DNA from: an uncultured Lachnospiraceae bacterium
Lineage (GTDB): Bacteria > Bacillota_A > Clostridia > Lachnospirales > Lachnospiraceae
Direction of reading: 5' to 3'
DNA: 15,682 nucleotides
Assembly: GCA_949957035.1 (NCBI GenBank)
Contig: CATLIP010000018.1
Span: forward strand, 1-15,682
Part shown: piece after piece, positions 1-6,887 of the stretch
Numbering within the stretch: the first letter of the stretch is position 1
How the letters are laid out: each line of letters begins with the position of its first letter
Made by a program: the position numbers and the translations under genes
Notes under the pieces: model-generated
Told to the model about the DNA's origin: nothing
Databases searched by the model: none
Seen by the model: the letters and a program-made list of their open reading frames with translations, nothing else

Positions 1-353
1 GCAGAAAAAATCATACCCAGCCAAGACTCCCCTTCATTCTCATAAATATACTGAATACGAAGCTTCATGTCTTCGTACTGCCGTTCCTCACTCTTCCTTG
101 CAATAGCAAGCTGTTCCTGATTTTTCTCAATGTCTGCGTTTATCTCGTCAATGTCCACCTGGATTTGTGCAATCTCATCGCCAATCTCAAGAAGCTCTCC
201 GTTGATATTGTCCAATTCATTCTTCAAATCCGAAGACCGGCTCTCCATACTGTCCAAATCCGCTGCATCGGCCGGCAGCGAAGGAGACACAAAAGCCATG
301 GTACACACACCGGCAATCCCTGCTCTCACCCATTGTCTTAATTCTGATTTCAT
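1..353 (-). CDS. Secreted coiled-coil murein hydrolase (PcsB/CwlO type), N-terminal part
   Basis: The first 117 codons are visible; the gene runs off the left edge. The start ATG at 353 follows an AAAGGAAAA ribosome binding site. The protein opens with a basic stretch and hydrophobic core, ending in an Ala-rich signal-peptidase-like site around residues 28-31. From about residue 32 it is a long heptad-like coiled coil (DLKNELDNINGELLEIGDEI and onward). The segment QYEDMKLRIQYIYENEGES near residue 100 is characteristic of the PcsB coiled-coil domain of exported peptidoglycan hydrolases or their activators. Such proteins usually end in a NlpC/P60, CHAP or M23 domain, which lies outside the window, so the catalytic class cannot be told. 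It starts 25 nt after the ABC transporter stop and is probably co-transcribed with it. Export and cell-wall role are inferred from family. Confidence 0.8.
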   Translation of the reverse strand, partial: MKSELRQWVRAGIAGVCTMAFVSPSLPADAADLDSMESRSSDLKNELDNINGELLEIGDEIAQIQVDIDEINADIEKNQEQLAIARKSEERQYEDMKLRIQYIYENEGESWLGMIFS

Positions 354-378
354 GATTATTTTCCTTTTCAATCCAAAC

Positions 379-2118
379 CTACACGTTCTCAAAATTACGG
401 TGATATAATGCCTCATAGATTCCTCTCTTCTGAAGCAGCTCCTCATGCGTCCCTTCTTCTGCAATTCCGTCTTCCGTCAGCACAAGAATCTTCTGTGCGT
501 TCTGAATTGTCGTCAGTCTGTGGGCAATCACAAATGTGGTTCTCTCCTTGGCCAACCCTTCTAACGACTTCTGAACCACCTGCTCACTCTCGTTGTCAAG
601 GGCAGACGTAGCCTCGTCAAAAATAAGTATAGGCGGATTCTTAAGGAACACCCTTGCGATAGACAATCTCTGTTTCTGGCCGCCGGAGAGCTTCACTCCC
701 CGCTGCCCGATATCCGTATGATACCCCTGTGGGAAACTCATAATAAAATCATGGGCGTTGGCATTCTTCGCCGCCCTCACAACCTCCTCGTCTGTGGCGT
801 CCATCCTGCCGTAACGAATATTGTCAAGAATCGTCCCTGCAAACAGATACACATCCTGCTGCACGATACCTACATTATTGCGCAGGTCATCAAGCTTTAT
901 ATCACGAATATCCAGCCCGTCAACCGTAATTGTACCCGACGACACATCATAAAATCTTGGAATCAGACTGCAAAGAGTCGTCTTTCCCACCCCGGACGGG
1001 CCCACTAAAGCCATGTAGTCTCCGGCCTCCACCTTCAGGTTAATGTGGTTTAACACTCTTTCATTCTGATCATCATACCGGAAAGATACATCCCGAAACT
1101 CAATCTCACCTTTCATCTGCCCCACTGACACAGCATCCGGCTTATCCTCAATATCCGGCGCAATGGACAGAATTTCAAGAAACCGCTCAAAACCTGAGTA
1201 GCCGTTCTGGAATTGCTCTGTAAATGCAACCAGCTTCTTAACCGGGTCGGTAAAATTATTAATATATAGAAGAAATGTGATTAAATCCGTCAAAGCCACA
1301 CTGCCCGACAGCATCATTCTGACTCCCACGACCAAGACAACAACTGTAATCATCGTACTCATGGCTCCGAGCCCGGAATGATAAATTCCCATATACTTGT
1401 AGCTCACCTTTTTCGCCGCCACAAAGTTATCATTCCCCTGTTTGAATTTTTTCATCTCTTCTTTTTCATTGGCAAATGACTTTACCACCCGTATTCCGGA
1501 CAGACTGTCCTCAATCTGGCTGTTAATCTCTGCAATCTTCTGTCTGTTCCGCTTAAAGGCCTTGCCCATCTTCCCGTTAAAGTAAAATGCAAACACAGCC
1601 ATAACCGGAATAAATGCAAACGCCACCAAAGCAAGCTTTACATTCACCGCCAAAAGAATGGCAAAGGATCCGATAATCTTAATCACCGAGATGACCAAAT
1701 CCTCCGGGCCATGATGCAGAAGCTCGCTGATATCAAACAAATCACTGGTAATCCGGGATAACAGATGCCCCACCTTCTGATTGTCATAAAACGCAAAGGT
1801 CAGCTTCTGATAATGTCCAAAGATGTCCCTGCGCATATCGGCTTCCATCTTCGCGCCCATGATATGACCGAAATAGGCAATATAAAAATTACAGAAAATC
1901 TCCAAAAGAACCAAAGCGACCATCAATGCGCCAAGCAGAAGGATGGAGCGGCTCGCCTTAGAAGCCTCAAAATATACCACTTCATTCGTAATATACCTTA
2001 CAACCAGCGGGATAATCAGCGTTACAGCCGCTCCAAGAATCGCAAAGAACATATCGCTGTAGAACAATCTCTTATATGGACCGTAATAGGCAAATAATTT
2101 CTTCAGTTTCTCCTTCAT
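379..2118 (-). CDS. ABC exporter half-transporter, MdlB/BmrA type (membrane domain plus ATPase)
   Basis: A 579-residue protein with the full layout of a multidrug-type half-exporter. The first ~320 residues hold about six membrane segments (hydrophobic stretches near 19-43, 59-84, 141-180 and 249-268). They are followed by an ATPase domain with Walker A GPSGVGKTT near residue 371, signature LSGGQKQR near 476, Walker B ILIFDEATSALD near 495-507 and the switch histidine in VIAHRLTT near 529. All catalytic motifs are intact. It should work as a dimer in the cytoplasmic membrane. A single half-transporter gene suggests a homodimer, though a partner could lie outside the window. The substrate (drug, lipid or peptide) cannot be read from sequence. 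The ATG follows AGAGGA at a longish 13-nt spacing. A promoter and an inverted repeat lie upstream, and the murein hydrolase gene follows after 25 nt. Confidence 0.93.
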   Translation of the reverse strand: MKEKLKKLFAYYGPYKRLFYSDMFFAILGAAVTLIIPLVVRYITNEVVYFEASKASRSILLLGALMVALVLLEIFCNFYIAYFGHIMGAKMEADMRRDIFGHYQKLTFAFYDNQKVGHLLSRITSDLFDISELLHHGPEDLVISVIKIIGSFAILLAVNVKLALVAFAFIPVMAVFAFYFNGKMGKAFKRNRQKIAEINSQIEDSLSGIRVVKSFANEKEEMKKFKQGNDNFVAAKKVSYKYMGIYHSGLGAMSTMITVVVLVVGVRMMLSGSVALTDLITFLLYINNFTDPVKKLVAFTEQFQNGYSGFERFLEILSIAPDIEDKPDAVSVGQMKGEIEFRDVSFRYDDQNERVLNHINLKVEAGDYMALVGPSGVGKTTLCSLIPRFYDVSSGTITVDGLDIRDIKLDDLRNNVGIVQQDVYLFAGTILDNIRYGRMDATDEEVVRAAKNANAHDFIMSFPQGYHTDIGQRGVKLSGGQKQRLSIARVFLKNPPILIFDEATSALDNESEQVVQKSLEGLAKERTTFVIAHRLTTIQNAQKILVLTEDGIAEEGTHEELLQKRGIYEALYHRNFENV

Positions 2119-2165
2119 TATACTCTGATTCCTCTTTTCTCATACAAAAAAACTCTCTATTTTCC

Positions 2166-2183
2166 AAACGTATGGCAACGTTT
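2166..2183. promoter_or_regulatory. Inverted repeat in the leader of the ABC transporter gene (possible operator)
   Basis: The sequence AAACGT-ATGGCA-ACGTTT has perfect 6-nt arms and a 6-nt spacer. It sits about 16-33 nt downstream of the predicted transcription start of the ABC transporter gene and about 48 nt before its ATG. Its size and position suit a repressor site, but no regulator gene is adjacent. Confidence 0.4.
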
Positions 2184-2205
2184 CTTTTCCAACGCCAGTT
2201 TCCTT

Positions 2206-2234
2206 ATTGTACCAATAATCTCACAAGAATACAA
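2206..2234 (-). promoter_or_regulatory. Candidate promoter for the ABC transporter gene
   Basis: Read on the minus strand: TTGTAT, 17 nt, TACAAT (-10 matches 5/6, -35 only 3/6). Transcription would start near 2199, giving a leader of about 80 nt that holds the AAACGT inverted repeat. Confidence 0.5.
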
Positions 2235-2251
2235 GCCGGAAATTGAAAATC

Positions 2252-2437
2252 TCAAACCACAGCCTCAATCACCTTCTTATCCCCAACAACTCTGTCGTAT
2301 ACACCGGGCTTCTTCTTTTTATTAAAGCAGAAGCTCAGCATATACCCTGTCTTCAGCTGATAATCCTCCAGATAACCCACAATCTGCTTCTCTCCCCTTT
2401 CATGATACTCCTTCCCCCTCCATATCTTCCGACACCA
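2252..2437 (-). pseudogene. C-terminal remnant of a PD-(D/E)XK/AAA-ATPase-like protein
   Basis: A 61-codon open stretch with no start codon or ribosome binding site. It is bounded upstream by TAA at 2438-2440 and ends at TGA 2252-2254. It begins with KIWRGKEYHERGEKQ, continues GYLEDYQLKTGYMLSF and ends DKKVIEAVV. This pattern matches the C-terminal end of the PDDEXK_9 domain that follows the AAA-ATPase-like domain in many Clostridia and Bacteroidetes proteins, where the lysine of ELKIW is a catalytic residue. Here the ExK glutamate position and everything upstream are missing, so this is a dead tail of a gene normally of 500 or more codons. It abuts the stop codon of the DUF3784 gene exactly, suggesting that gene or its operon replaced the rest. 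The family assignment is from recalled motifs, not a search. Confidence 0.62.
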
Positions 2438-2450
2438 TTATAATCCCTCT

Positions 2451-2789
2451 TCACTTCAACCGATACTTGCCAAACTCCTTCTCCTCGTCCAGATGCACGT
2501 CCCGGAAAAACACGATAAGCCAGATAACTACCGCAATCATTGCCGCATACCGCATAGAGAACAGATGCGCCAACACACTTCCGACGCCCAGAATTGCAGC
2601 CCACAGAAAAAACGCATTTCTCTGATCCCTGCTCATCCGCTCCCTGTCATACTTATCTCTCTGTTCTTTCGGCATCGTGTTGAATCCGCTAATCAGGATT
2701 GCCGCCTTTCCCTTTAAAATACCAAACAAAAGACCGCATACCAGAAAAAATATACTTCCGCCGCTGCATATCATCGTCCCTGTATCCAT
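2451..2789 (-). CDS. DUF3784 family small membrane protein
   Basis: A 112-residue protein with an excellent ribosome binding site (AAAGGAGAG, 6 nt before ATG). It has an N-terminal hydrophobic segment (about residues 9-25), then the family hallmark around residues 30-45 (ILISGFNTMPKEQRDKYD), then two close hydrophobic segments (about 60-75 and 80-95) and a charged tail. The glycine-aromatic-NTM-x(6)-KYD pattern is typical of DUF3784 proteins, small membrane proteins of Firmicutes with no known function. It lies 32 nt after the PH-domain gene on the same strand with no terminator between, so the two are probably one transcript. The function is unknown. Confidence 0.82.
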   Translation of the reverse strand: MDTGTMICSGGSIFFLVCGLLFGILKGKAAILISGFNTMPKEQRDKYDRERMSRDQRNAFFLWAAILGVGSVLAHLFSMRYAAMIAVVIWLIVFFRDVHLDEEKEFGKYRLK

Positions 2790-2821
2790 ATTCCTCTCCT
2801 TTCATCTTTTTATAAATGACT

Positions 2822-3232
2822 TTAATGAATAAAAATGGAAGGATTCAGCCGCTTTAATTCGGAAAAAAATTGTTCTTTTTCGTGTATGGAAATGAGCATC
2901 TCCCGTTTTCTTCCCTTTATCATAATCCGATCCAACGACATTGCCCCTGACGCAATGGGGTTATGTGTCCGATATACTTCCGTAATCTCATGAATCTCAA
3001 TGGTGTCCCTGCAAAAACCAACAACCTGTATCAATTTCCCTCCGTCAATCTCAACATAATTTTTAATTGCCGCCGGGATACAAGTACTATCTACAATCAA
3101 CACCGAAAATAATACAATTCCCAGAGAAACCTTATCCCCTTCCGGTAATGCCAATAAACAGTTAAGCAAGAAAATATTCAGCCCTGCCAAAAGAAGCCAC
3201 ACCCAGACGCCTACTTTTCCTTTAAATTTCAT
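2822..3232 (-). CDS. Bacterial PH-domain (YyaB-like, bPH_4 type) membrane protein
   Basis: A 136-residue protein. Two N-terminal hydrophobic helices (about 9-28 and 36-56) anchor it in the membrane. The remaining 75 residues have the pattern of the YyaB-like bacterial PH fold: a beta-rich segment, an IASGAMSLDRIMIKG motif near residues 93-107, then LISIHEKEQFFSELKRLNP, which resembles the 'ISP..K..FI..L' end of the family. Bacterial PH domains are protein- or lipid-binding modules; no enzymatic role is expected. The gene starts 33 nt after the HTH gene stop, and its ribosome binding site contains nine consecutive G. It is likely the third gene of the DUF3990-HTH unit. Its cellular role is unknown. 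Confidence 0.75.
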   Translation of the reverse strand: MKFKGKVGVWVWLLLAGLNIFLLNCLLALPEGDKVSLGIVLFSVLIVDSTCIPAAIKNYVEIDGGKLIQVVGFCRDTIEIHEITEVYRTHNPIASGAMSLDRIMIKGRKREMLISIHEKEQFFSELKRLNPSIFIH

Positions 3233-3238
3233 AGTATG

Positions 3239-3250
3239 CCACCCCCCCCC
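3239..3250 (-). promoter_or_regulatory. Ribosome binding site of the PH-domain gene formed by a nine-G run
   Basis: On the coding strand nine G are followed by TGG, then CATACT and the ATG at 3232. The end of the run (GGGGGGTGG) matches AGGAGGTGG at 7 of 9 positions with normal spacing, so the homopolymer is itself the Shine-Dalgarno element. Its length could change by slippage, which would alter the start of this gene and not the reading frame. Confidence 0.6.
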
Positions 3251-3265
3251 ATTAAGCCCATGGAA

Positions 3266-3907
3266 TCAGATTTCCAGCAAATCCTCACTTCTGCACCCTA
3301 ACGCGCGCCCAAGCCGCATCACGGTAATTGCCCGTGCATGGTTGATGTTCTGCTGCCGCTTTTCAAAAAGCCGTATCTGCCGGACCGGGACATGGGAAAT
3401 CCCTGCAAGCTCACTCTGAGATAAACCTGCATATAGCCTGTAACGTTCCAGATTCGTCTCCGTATAAAACCCGGAAAGCCTTTCATCCATCGCATCTACA
3501 AACTGCATCACATCCATCTCATGGAAGGCCGGGTACATCCTCAATATCTCACGAATCGGCACAGCCTTGTAAATTCGCTGAAAAGTCCTCCCCGTATACC
3601 ATTGATAAAAAGCCAAAGCCCATCCCGCCCAAAATTCAGGAGATTTATCCAGATACATCTCCTCCGGCAAATCCGGAAGCGTAAGCCCGCTCTGCCGGAT
3701 TACCTCTTTTACCAATTCACATCCTGTTTTTCCCGCCACATAACTTGGATTCCCCGTCTGAAACTGATACGCCACATCCGATACAAGAAACATGCCAAAA
3801 AAAACATCCAAATCCATTTCATAGGAATCCGAAGCATAATCGAACATATCTCCCATGATTCTCTGCGCCGAATACAGATATTCCTCAGAATAAGCGTGTA
3901 TCACCAT
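3266..3907 (-). CDS. XRE-type HTH protein partnered with DUF3990 (candidate antitoxin/regulator)
   Basis: A 213-residue protein. The last ~63 residues form a Cro/C1-type helix-turn-helix: RLYAGLSQSELAGISHVPVRQIRLFEK followed by a helix and the LGRALGCRSEDLLEI ending usual in XRE proteins. The first ~150 residues are a separate acidic and aromatic-rich domain (MFDYASDSYEMDLDVFFGMF; KSPEFWAGWALAFYQWYTGR) that I do not recognise as a named domain. Such regions are common in HTH proteins beside DUF3990 genes. The ATG at 3907 follows AGAGGG by about 10 nt and lies inside the 3' end of the DUF3990 gene, overlapping it by 23 nt, so translation is probably coupled. A role as antitoxin and autorepressor is inferred from architecture and pairing only. 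Confidence 0.8.
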   Translation of the reverse strand: MVIHAYSEEYLYSAQRIMGDMFDYASDSYEMDLDVFFGMFLVSDVAYQFQTGNPSYVAGKTGCELVKEVIRQSGLTLPDLPEEMYLDKSPEFWAGWALAFYQWYTGRTFQRIYKAVPIREILRMYPAFHEMDVMQFVDAMDERLSGFYTETNLERYRLYAGLSQSELAGISHVPVRQIRLFEKRQQNINHARAITVMRLGRALGCRSEDLLEI

Positions 3908-4562
3908 TCTTTATTCCCTCTCTCATAATATCCAAAATAAACAATTCATTGACGTCTGCCGTCTTACTTCGTTTCCTGCGGTATTCTCTTCTTGCTTCGC
4001 GCTCCCTCAGTATCTTTTTCCTATAATAAACTTCTGCCTCTGCCGCCTCATTCCCAAGATATTGAATTGTCTCAAAGGCTTTCCTGCTCTTTAGCACAAC
4101 CTGCTCTCCCAATTTTCCGAGATGCATTGCCTCCGAAAGCCTTTGTAAAGAGATTGCACCGGCAACAAAATCCTGCGCAAAAGCAAAGTAAGAATCGTCC
4201 GCCCTGTAACCGATAATAATATCGTATTCGGAGATATCAATCAGGAAATGCTCCCTGATATATGCTTTTGCTTCTGCCGCGATACTCCCATTCTGCCAGT
4301 ATGTCCGATGGGCAGCCAGAAGTGCAAGCCAATTAAGGATACTATATTGAGGGCTGTTCAAGTCCATGACATTCATCATTGACATATCCAGTTCATATAT
4401 ATTCACATATCCATTTTTTTGATTTTTACATGCCCATTCCTTTGCAAGCGCAATCTCTTCTGTGCAATAAAATCCTCTTCCATAATCATTCGTTTTCGCG
4501 CCTTTGTTATATTCCGGCTGCTCAATGATATTTTCAGAACCATGATATAAGATTTTTTTCAT
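3885..4562 (-). CDS. DUF3990 protein, ADP-ribosyltransferase-like (candidate toxin)
   Basis: A 225-residue protein from the ATG at 4562. That start has the AGAGGG site just upstream; a more distal ATG at 4583 has none and would leave a leader of only ~8 nt. It opens with LYHGSENII (His7), continues DYGRGFYCTEEIALAKEWA (residues 26-44), has YDIIIGYRADDSYF at 113-126 and GEQVVLKSRKA near 152-162. This order is the DUF3990 signature, a family placed with ADP-ribosyltransferase folds, where the first motif would bind NAD and the GxGFYxT strand shapes the active site. The C-terminal ~60 residues are a basic, Arg/Lys/Glu-rich helical extension. The neighbouring HTH gene overlaps by 23 nt, a typical toxin-antitoxin layout. 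Toxicity and target are inference. Confidence 0.83.
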   Translation of the reverse strand: MKKILYHGSENIIEQPEYNKGAKTNDYGRGFYCTEEIALAKEWACKNQKNGYVNIYELDMSMMNVMDLNSPQYSILNWLALLAAHRTYWQNGSIAAEAKAYIREHFLIDISEYDIIIGYRADDSYFAFAQDFVAGAISLQRLSEAMHLGKLGEQVVLKSRKAFETIQYLGNEAAEAEVYYRKKILREREARREYRRKRSKTADVNELFILDIMREGIKNGDTRLF

Positions 4563-4597
4563 ACACTGCCCTCTTTTTGTCATGCTTTTGTTATTGC

Positions 4598-4626
4598 ATC
4601 ATGAAACAGCTTTTAACGGCTGACAA
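4598..4626 (-). promoter_or_regulatory. Promoter of the DUF3990-HTH unit
   Basis: Minus strand: TTGTCA, 17 nt, CATGAT (5/6 and 4/6 matches), with a predicted start near 4591, about 28 nt before the ATG at 4562. A CAGC...GCTG inverted repeat (4607-4622) lies within the spacer and reaches the -35, a possible site for autorepression. The rest of 4563-4776 shows no gene and no clear terminator for the upstream AMMECR1 gene. Confidence 0.5.
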
Positions 4627-4776
4627 CTGTTTTATCATGTTTTATCAATTCTCTCTTATTTGTTCCATCCGCACAAATCTAAAAACAACAAACTCTGCCA
4701 TTTCATTCGTATCATTTTCAAACGTATGAACACTGTTACGAACCCTTATAATATCATTTTTCCTTGCATAACAGGA

Positions 4777-6156
4777 CTAATGCCGTATTACCTCGAACCG
4801 TTCCAACTGAACCTCTTCCTGTTCCCCGATTCCCGCCTTCTGCCTGGCAATCCGTACCTGTTCCTTAACCGTGTCAATCCCTTCCAGATTCGGCAGGAGC
4901 AGTCCCCGCCGGTATCCCTTTGTCACCACCACGCCATATCGTCTGACATCCAGCATATCCTCAGAATCAATCTTCTCCGTATTCCCCAGCACGTCTACGC
5001 TAATCACCAGTTTCTCAAGCTCCTCCGGCTCAATGGGGGAGAATCGTGGGTCTTTTATGGCGGCGCTGACGGCATTCTCGGCAATTTCTTCCGCTATGGA
5101 AGGCTGTACCGCCTGAATCGTGCCGATACATCCCCGAAGCTGCCCTTCCTTCTTTATGGAAACAAATACCCCGGCCCTCTGGGTATACATTTCCTCAGGC
5201 AGGTTCTCTGGTATCTCTCCCTTCACGCCAGTACGGACATAGGTTTCTATCGTCTCCCTCGCAAGGCGCACATAGGCATCCTCCTTCGCCCTAAGCCCCT
5301 GTATCCGTTCCCGTTCCTTCTCTTCATACTGCTCCTTAAAATTCCGTGTCAAATCTTTGCCGCATACCTCATATGTGCAGATACCATACCCGACTCCAAA
5401 AGGTCCCTCATAGGACAGACGCTCTGCTGCAACGCCGGTTCTGTCCAACACTCCCGCCATCATCACAAATGACCTGTGTCCGCACTCTCCCGCTTTCTCA
5501 CAGAAATTCTCCGGAAATTCCAGAAGTTTCCCAAAATCGCCGCTTCCCATCACATCCATGACCCGGCGGTCATACTCCGGGCCTTCTTCCTTGTATCCGT
5601 AAGGACCTTCGGCGGCAAGCCTGTGAGACAAATCCCCGCTGGCAATCACCACCGTCCTGCGGCCAAGGATTTTGGCAGTTTCCTTCATCCGCCGTCCCAG
5701 TTCATAATGTGCCGAAAGAGGAAGCCCGGAAAGCCCAACCCTGACCAGCCGATAATCTGTCCAGTACTGATTTACAAAATACAACGGCACCATCGTCCCA
5801 TGGTCTAATCTCCTGTCACGCTCCCCTGCGGTCCCTGCCGGAAGATTCCCTGCCTCTGCCAGTTTGCAGAGATTTTCAACAAATTCCGTATCATAGACGG
5901 CCTCCATCTTCACCTGCCCTGCACCGAACTGCCTGAAATCACCTTTCGCACCATCTCCCGGTGAGATATGGAAATAATCCGCATACATCATCTGATGGGG
6001 TGAAATCAATACAATCGTCTCCGGCTTCCATTCCGCTATCCTTCTTGCGGCCTCATGGTACGCGCAAACCGTGTCCTGAATGTTCCGTTCCTCACCTCTG
6101 CCGATTTCCGGTATGATCAGCGGAGGATGGGGCGCCATACATGCTCCTGCTATCAT
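4777..6156 (-). CDS. LigB-like extradiol dioxygenase/AMMECR1 fusion (AmmeMemoRadiSam system)
   Basis: A 459-residue two-domain protein. Residues 1 to ~270 are a class III extradiol-dioxygenase (LigB/Memo superfamily) domain, with candidate metal ligands His10 (APHPPLI), His54 (SPHQ), His119 (DHGT) and His178 (SGDLSH). Residues ~290-459 are an AMMECR1 domain, with the LRGCIGT motif near 340 and DPRFSPIEPEEL near 370-381. This fusion belongs to the AmmeMemoRadiSam set, which normally also includes a radical SAM protein; none lies in this window. The reaction is not established for this family. The ATG at 6156 is chosen because GGGAGG lies 8 nt upstream and the family starts just before the PHPP motif. 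A GTG at 6225 would add 23 residues with no family likeness. The upstream region holds a promoter and a 14-bp inverted repeat. Confidence 0.9.
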   Translation of the reverse strand: MIAGACMAPHPPLIIPEIGRGEERNIQDTVCAYHEAARRIAEWKPETIVLISPHQMMYADYFHISPGDGAKGDFRQFGAGQVKMEAVYDTEFVENLCKLAEAGNLPAGTAGERDRRLDHGTMVPLYFVNQYWTDYRLVRVGLSGLPLSAHYELGRRMKETAKILGRRTVVIASGDLSHRLAAEGPYGYKEEGPEYDRRVMDVMGSGDFGKLLEFPENFCEKAGECGHRSFVMMAGVLDRTGVAAERLSYEGPFGVGYGICTYEVCGKDLTRNFKEQYEEKERERIQGLRAKEDAYVRLARETIETYVRTGVKGEIPENLPEEMYTQRAGVFVSIKKEGQLRGCIGTIQAVQPSIAEEIAENAVSAAIKDPRFSPIEPEELEKLVISVDVLGNTEKIDSEDMLDVRRYGVVVTKGYRRGLLLPNLEGIDTVKEQVRIARQKAGIGEQEEVQLERFEVIRH

Positions 6157-6254
6157 AGCAAAAACCTCCCTCGTCCATTTCCCAAGTCCGTCTAAAACTT
6201 TTGTCTTCTCTGCCAAGAATACCACATTTTCCCTCTTGTATCAACGTTTAGTAC

Positions 6255-6307
6255 GCTGACACATTTACTTTCATTCTCATCATTTGACAAAATGTAAATG
6301 TGTCAGC
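6255..6307. repeat. Perfect 14-bp inverted repeat around the AMMECR1-fusion promoter
   Basis: GCTGACACATTTAC (6255-6268) is repeated exactly in inverted form at 6294-6307, separated by 25 nt. There is no T run after either arm, so it is not an ordinary terminator. The left arm contains the candidate -10 box and the right arm lies just upstream of the -35 box, so a paired operator is possible. Confidence 0.75.
6262..6290 (-). promoter_or_regulatory. Candidate promoter for the AMMECR1-fusion gene
   Basis: Minus strand: TTGTCA (5/6), 17 nt, TAAATG (3/6, weak). Transcription would start near 6255, leaving a leader of about 100 nt before the ATG at 6156. Confidence 0.4.
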
Positions 6308-6326
6308 ACACGAATCCCCATGGAAA

Positions 6327-6887
6327 TTACATTTTTTTATATTTCCGCCTTAGCCTGCGGATTCCTCTGCCACAGTGGATAAACAACCCCACATACAGCA
6401 CAAAAAGAACTCCAAAAATGATGGTCAACACCATTGACGCTTCCTGTCCGTCTTCCATCCAGAGCATACACTGGATGAAGAACTGCGGCAGCAGACAACA
6501 CAGGAAAACGCACAAAAGGGGGAGCATTCTCCGCCTGAAAATCCGGCTGACCATCTCAAGCCTTGATTCATCATCGCTGAATATCTCTGTCTCCTTCTCC
6601 TCCATGCCGTCGGCTGGTTTCCGGAAAAAGCTGAAACTATTTACCTCAAATATATATTCCCAGCCATAATCCCGGTACATCTGCAAATATTCACTCTTTT
6701 CCCCCTTTTTGGCATGGTCGAAATCCACCCTGTACACCACATCCTCCGGCCTGCACCTGTCAAACAAGTAAAAGCCTGGAATCAGATATTTTTTGAACCT
6801 CCATCCTTCCCTGTGCTGTTCCCTCAAAAACTCTTCTTTATCATAATCCGTAATCGTCCAAAAACGAAATGCCACTCTATCTGCCAT
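6327..6887 (-). CDS. DUF2812 domain membrane protein (PadR-linked)
   Basis: A 186-residue protein from the ATG at 6887, preceded by AAAGGAGAG at 8 nt; an upstream in-frame start at 6926 has no comparable site. Residues ~5-95 are a DUF2812 domain, with FRFWTITDYDKEEFLREQH, the GWRF...PGFYLFDRCRPEDVVYRVDF segment, an EYLQMYRDYGWEYIFEV segment and a FFRKP end. Two hydrophobic helices (about 121-140 and 149-170) and an Arg/Lys-rich tail follow, so it is a membrane protein with a cytosolic N-terminal domain. The function of the family is unknown. It overlaps the padR-like gene by 11 nt, a very common pairing in Clostridia, and PadR probably controls its expression. Confidence 0.87.
   Translation of the reverse strand: MADRVAFRFWTITDYDKEEFLREQHREGWRFKKYLIPGFYLFDRCRPEDVVYRVDFDHAKKGEKSEYLQMYRDYGWEYIFEVNSFSFFRKPADGMEEKETEIFSDDESRLEMVSRIFRRRMLPLLCVFLCCLLPQFFIQCMLWMEDGQEASMVLTIIFGVLFVLYVGLFIHCGRGIRRLRRKYKKM

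Noticed and set aside
2353..2604. Minus-strand 83-codon frame overlapping the DUF3784 gene and the nuclease remnant
   Set aside because: It is a frame-shifted shadow of DUF3784, which has the good ribosome binding site and family motif; the Gly/Arg-rich product looks like no protein family.
4660..5472. Long + strand open frame (270 codons) opposite the AMMECR1 domain
   Set aside because: It lies antisense to a clear AMMECR1 domain, has no ribosome binding site or domain-like sequence, and is rich in Pro, Leu and His as expected of an antisense shadow.
6255..6307. Inverted repeat considered as a terminator for the DUF2812 gene
   Set aside because: A 25-nt loop, an AT-rich half of the stem and no T run on either side make it a poor intrinsic terminator; kept only as a repeat.
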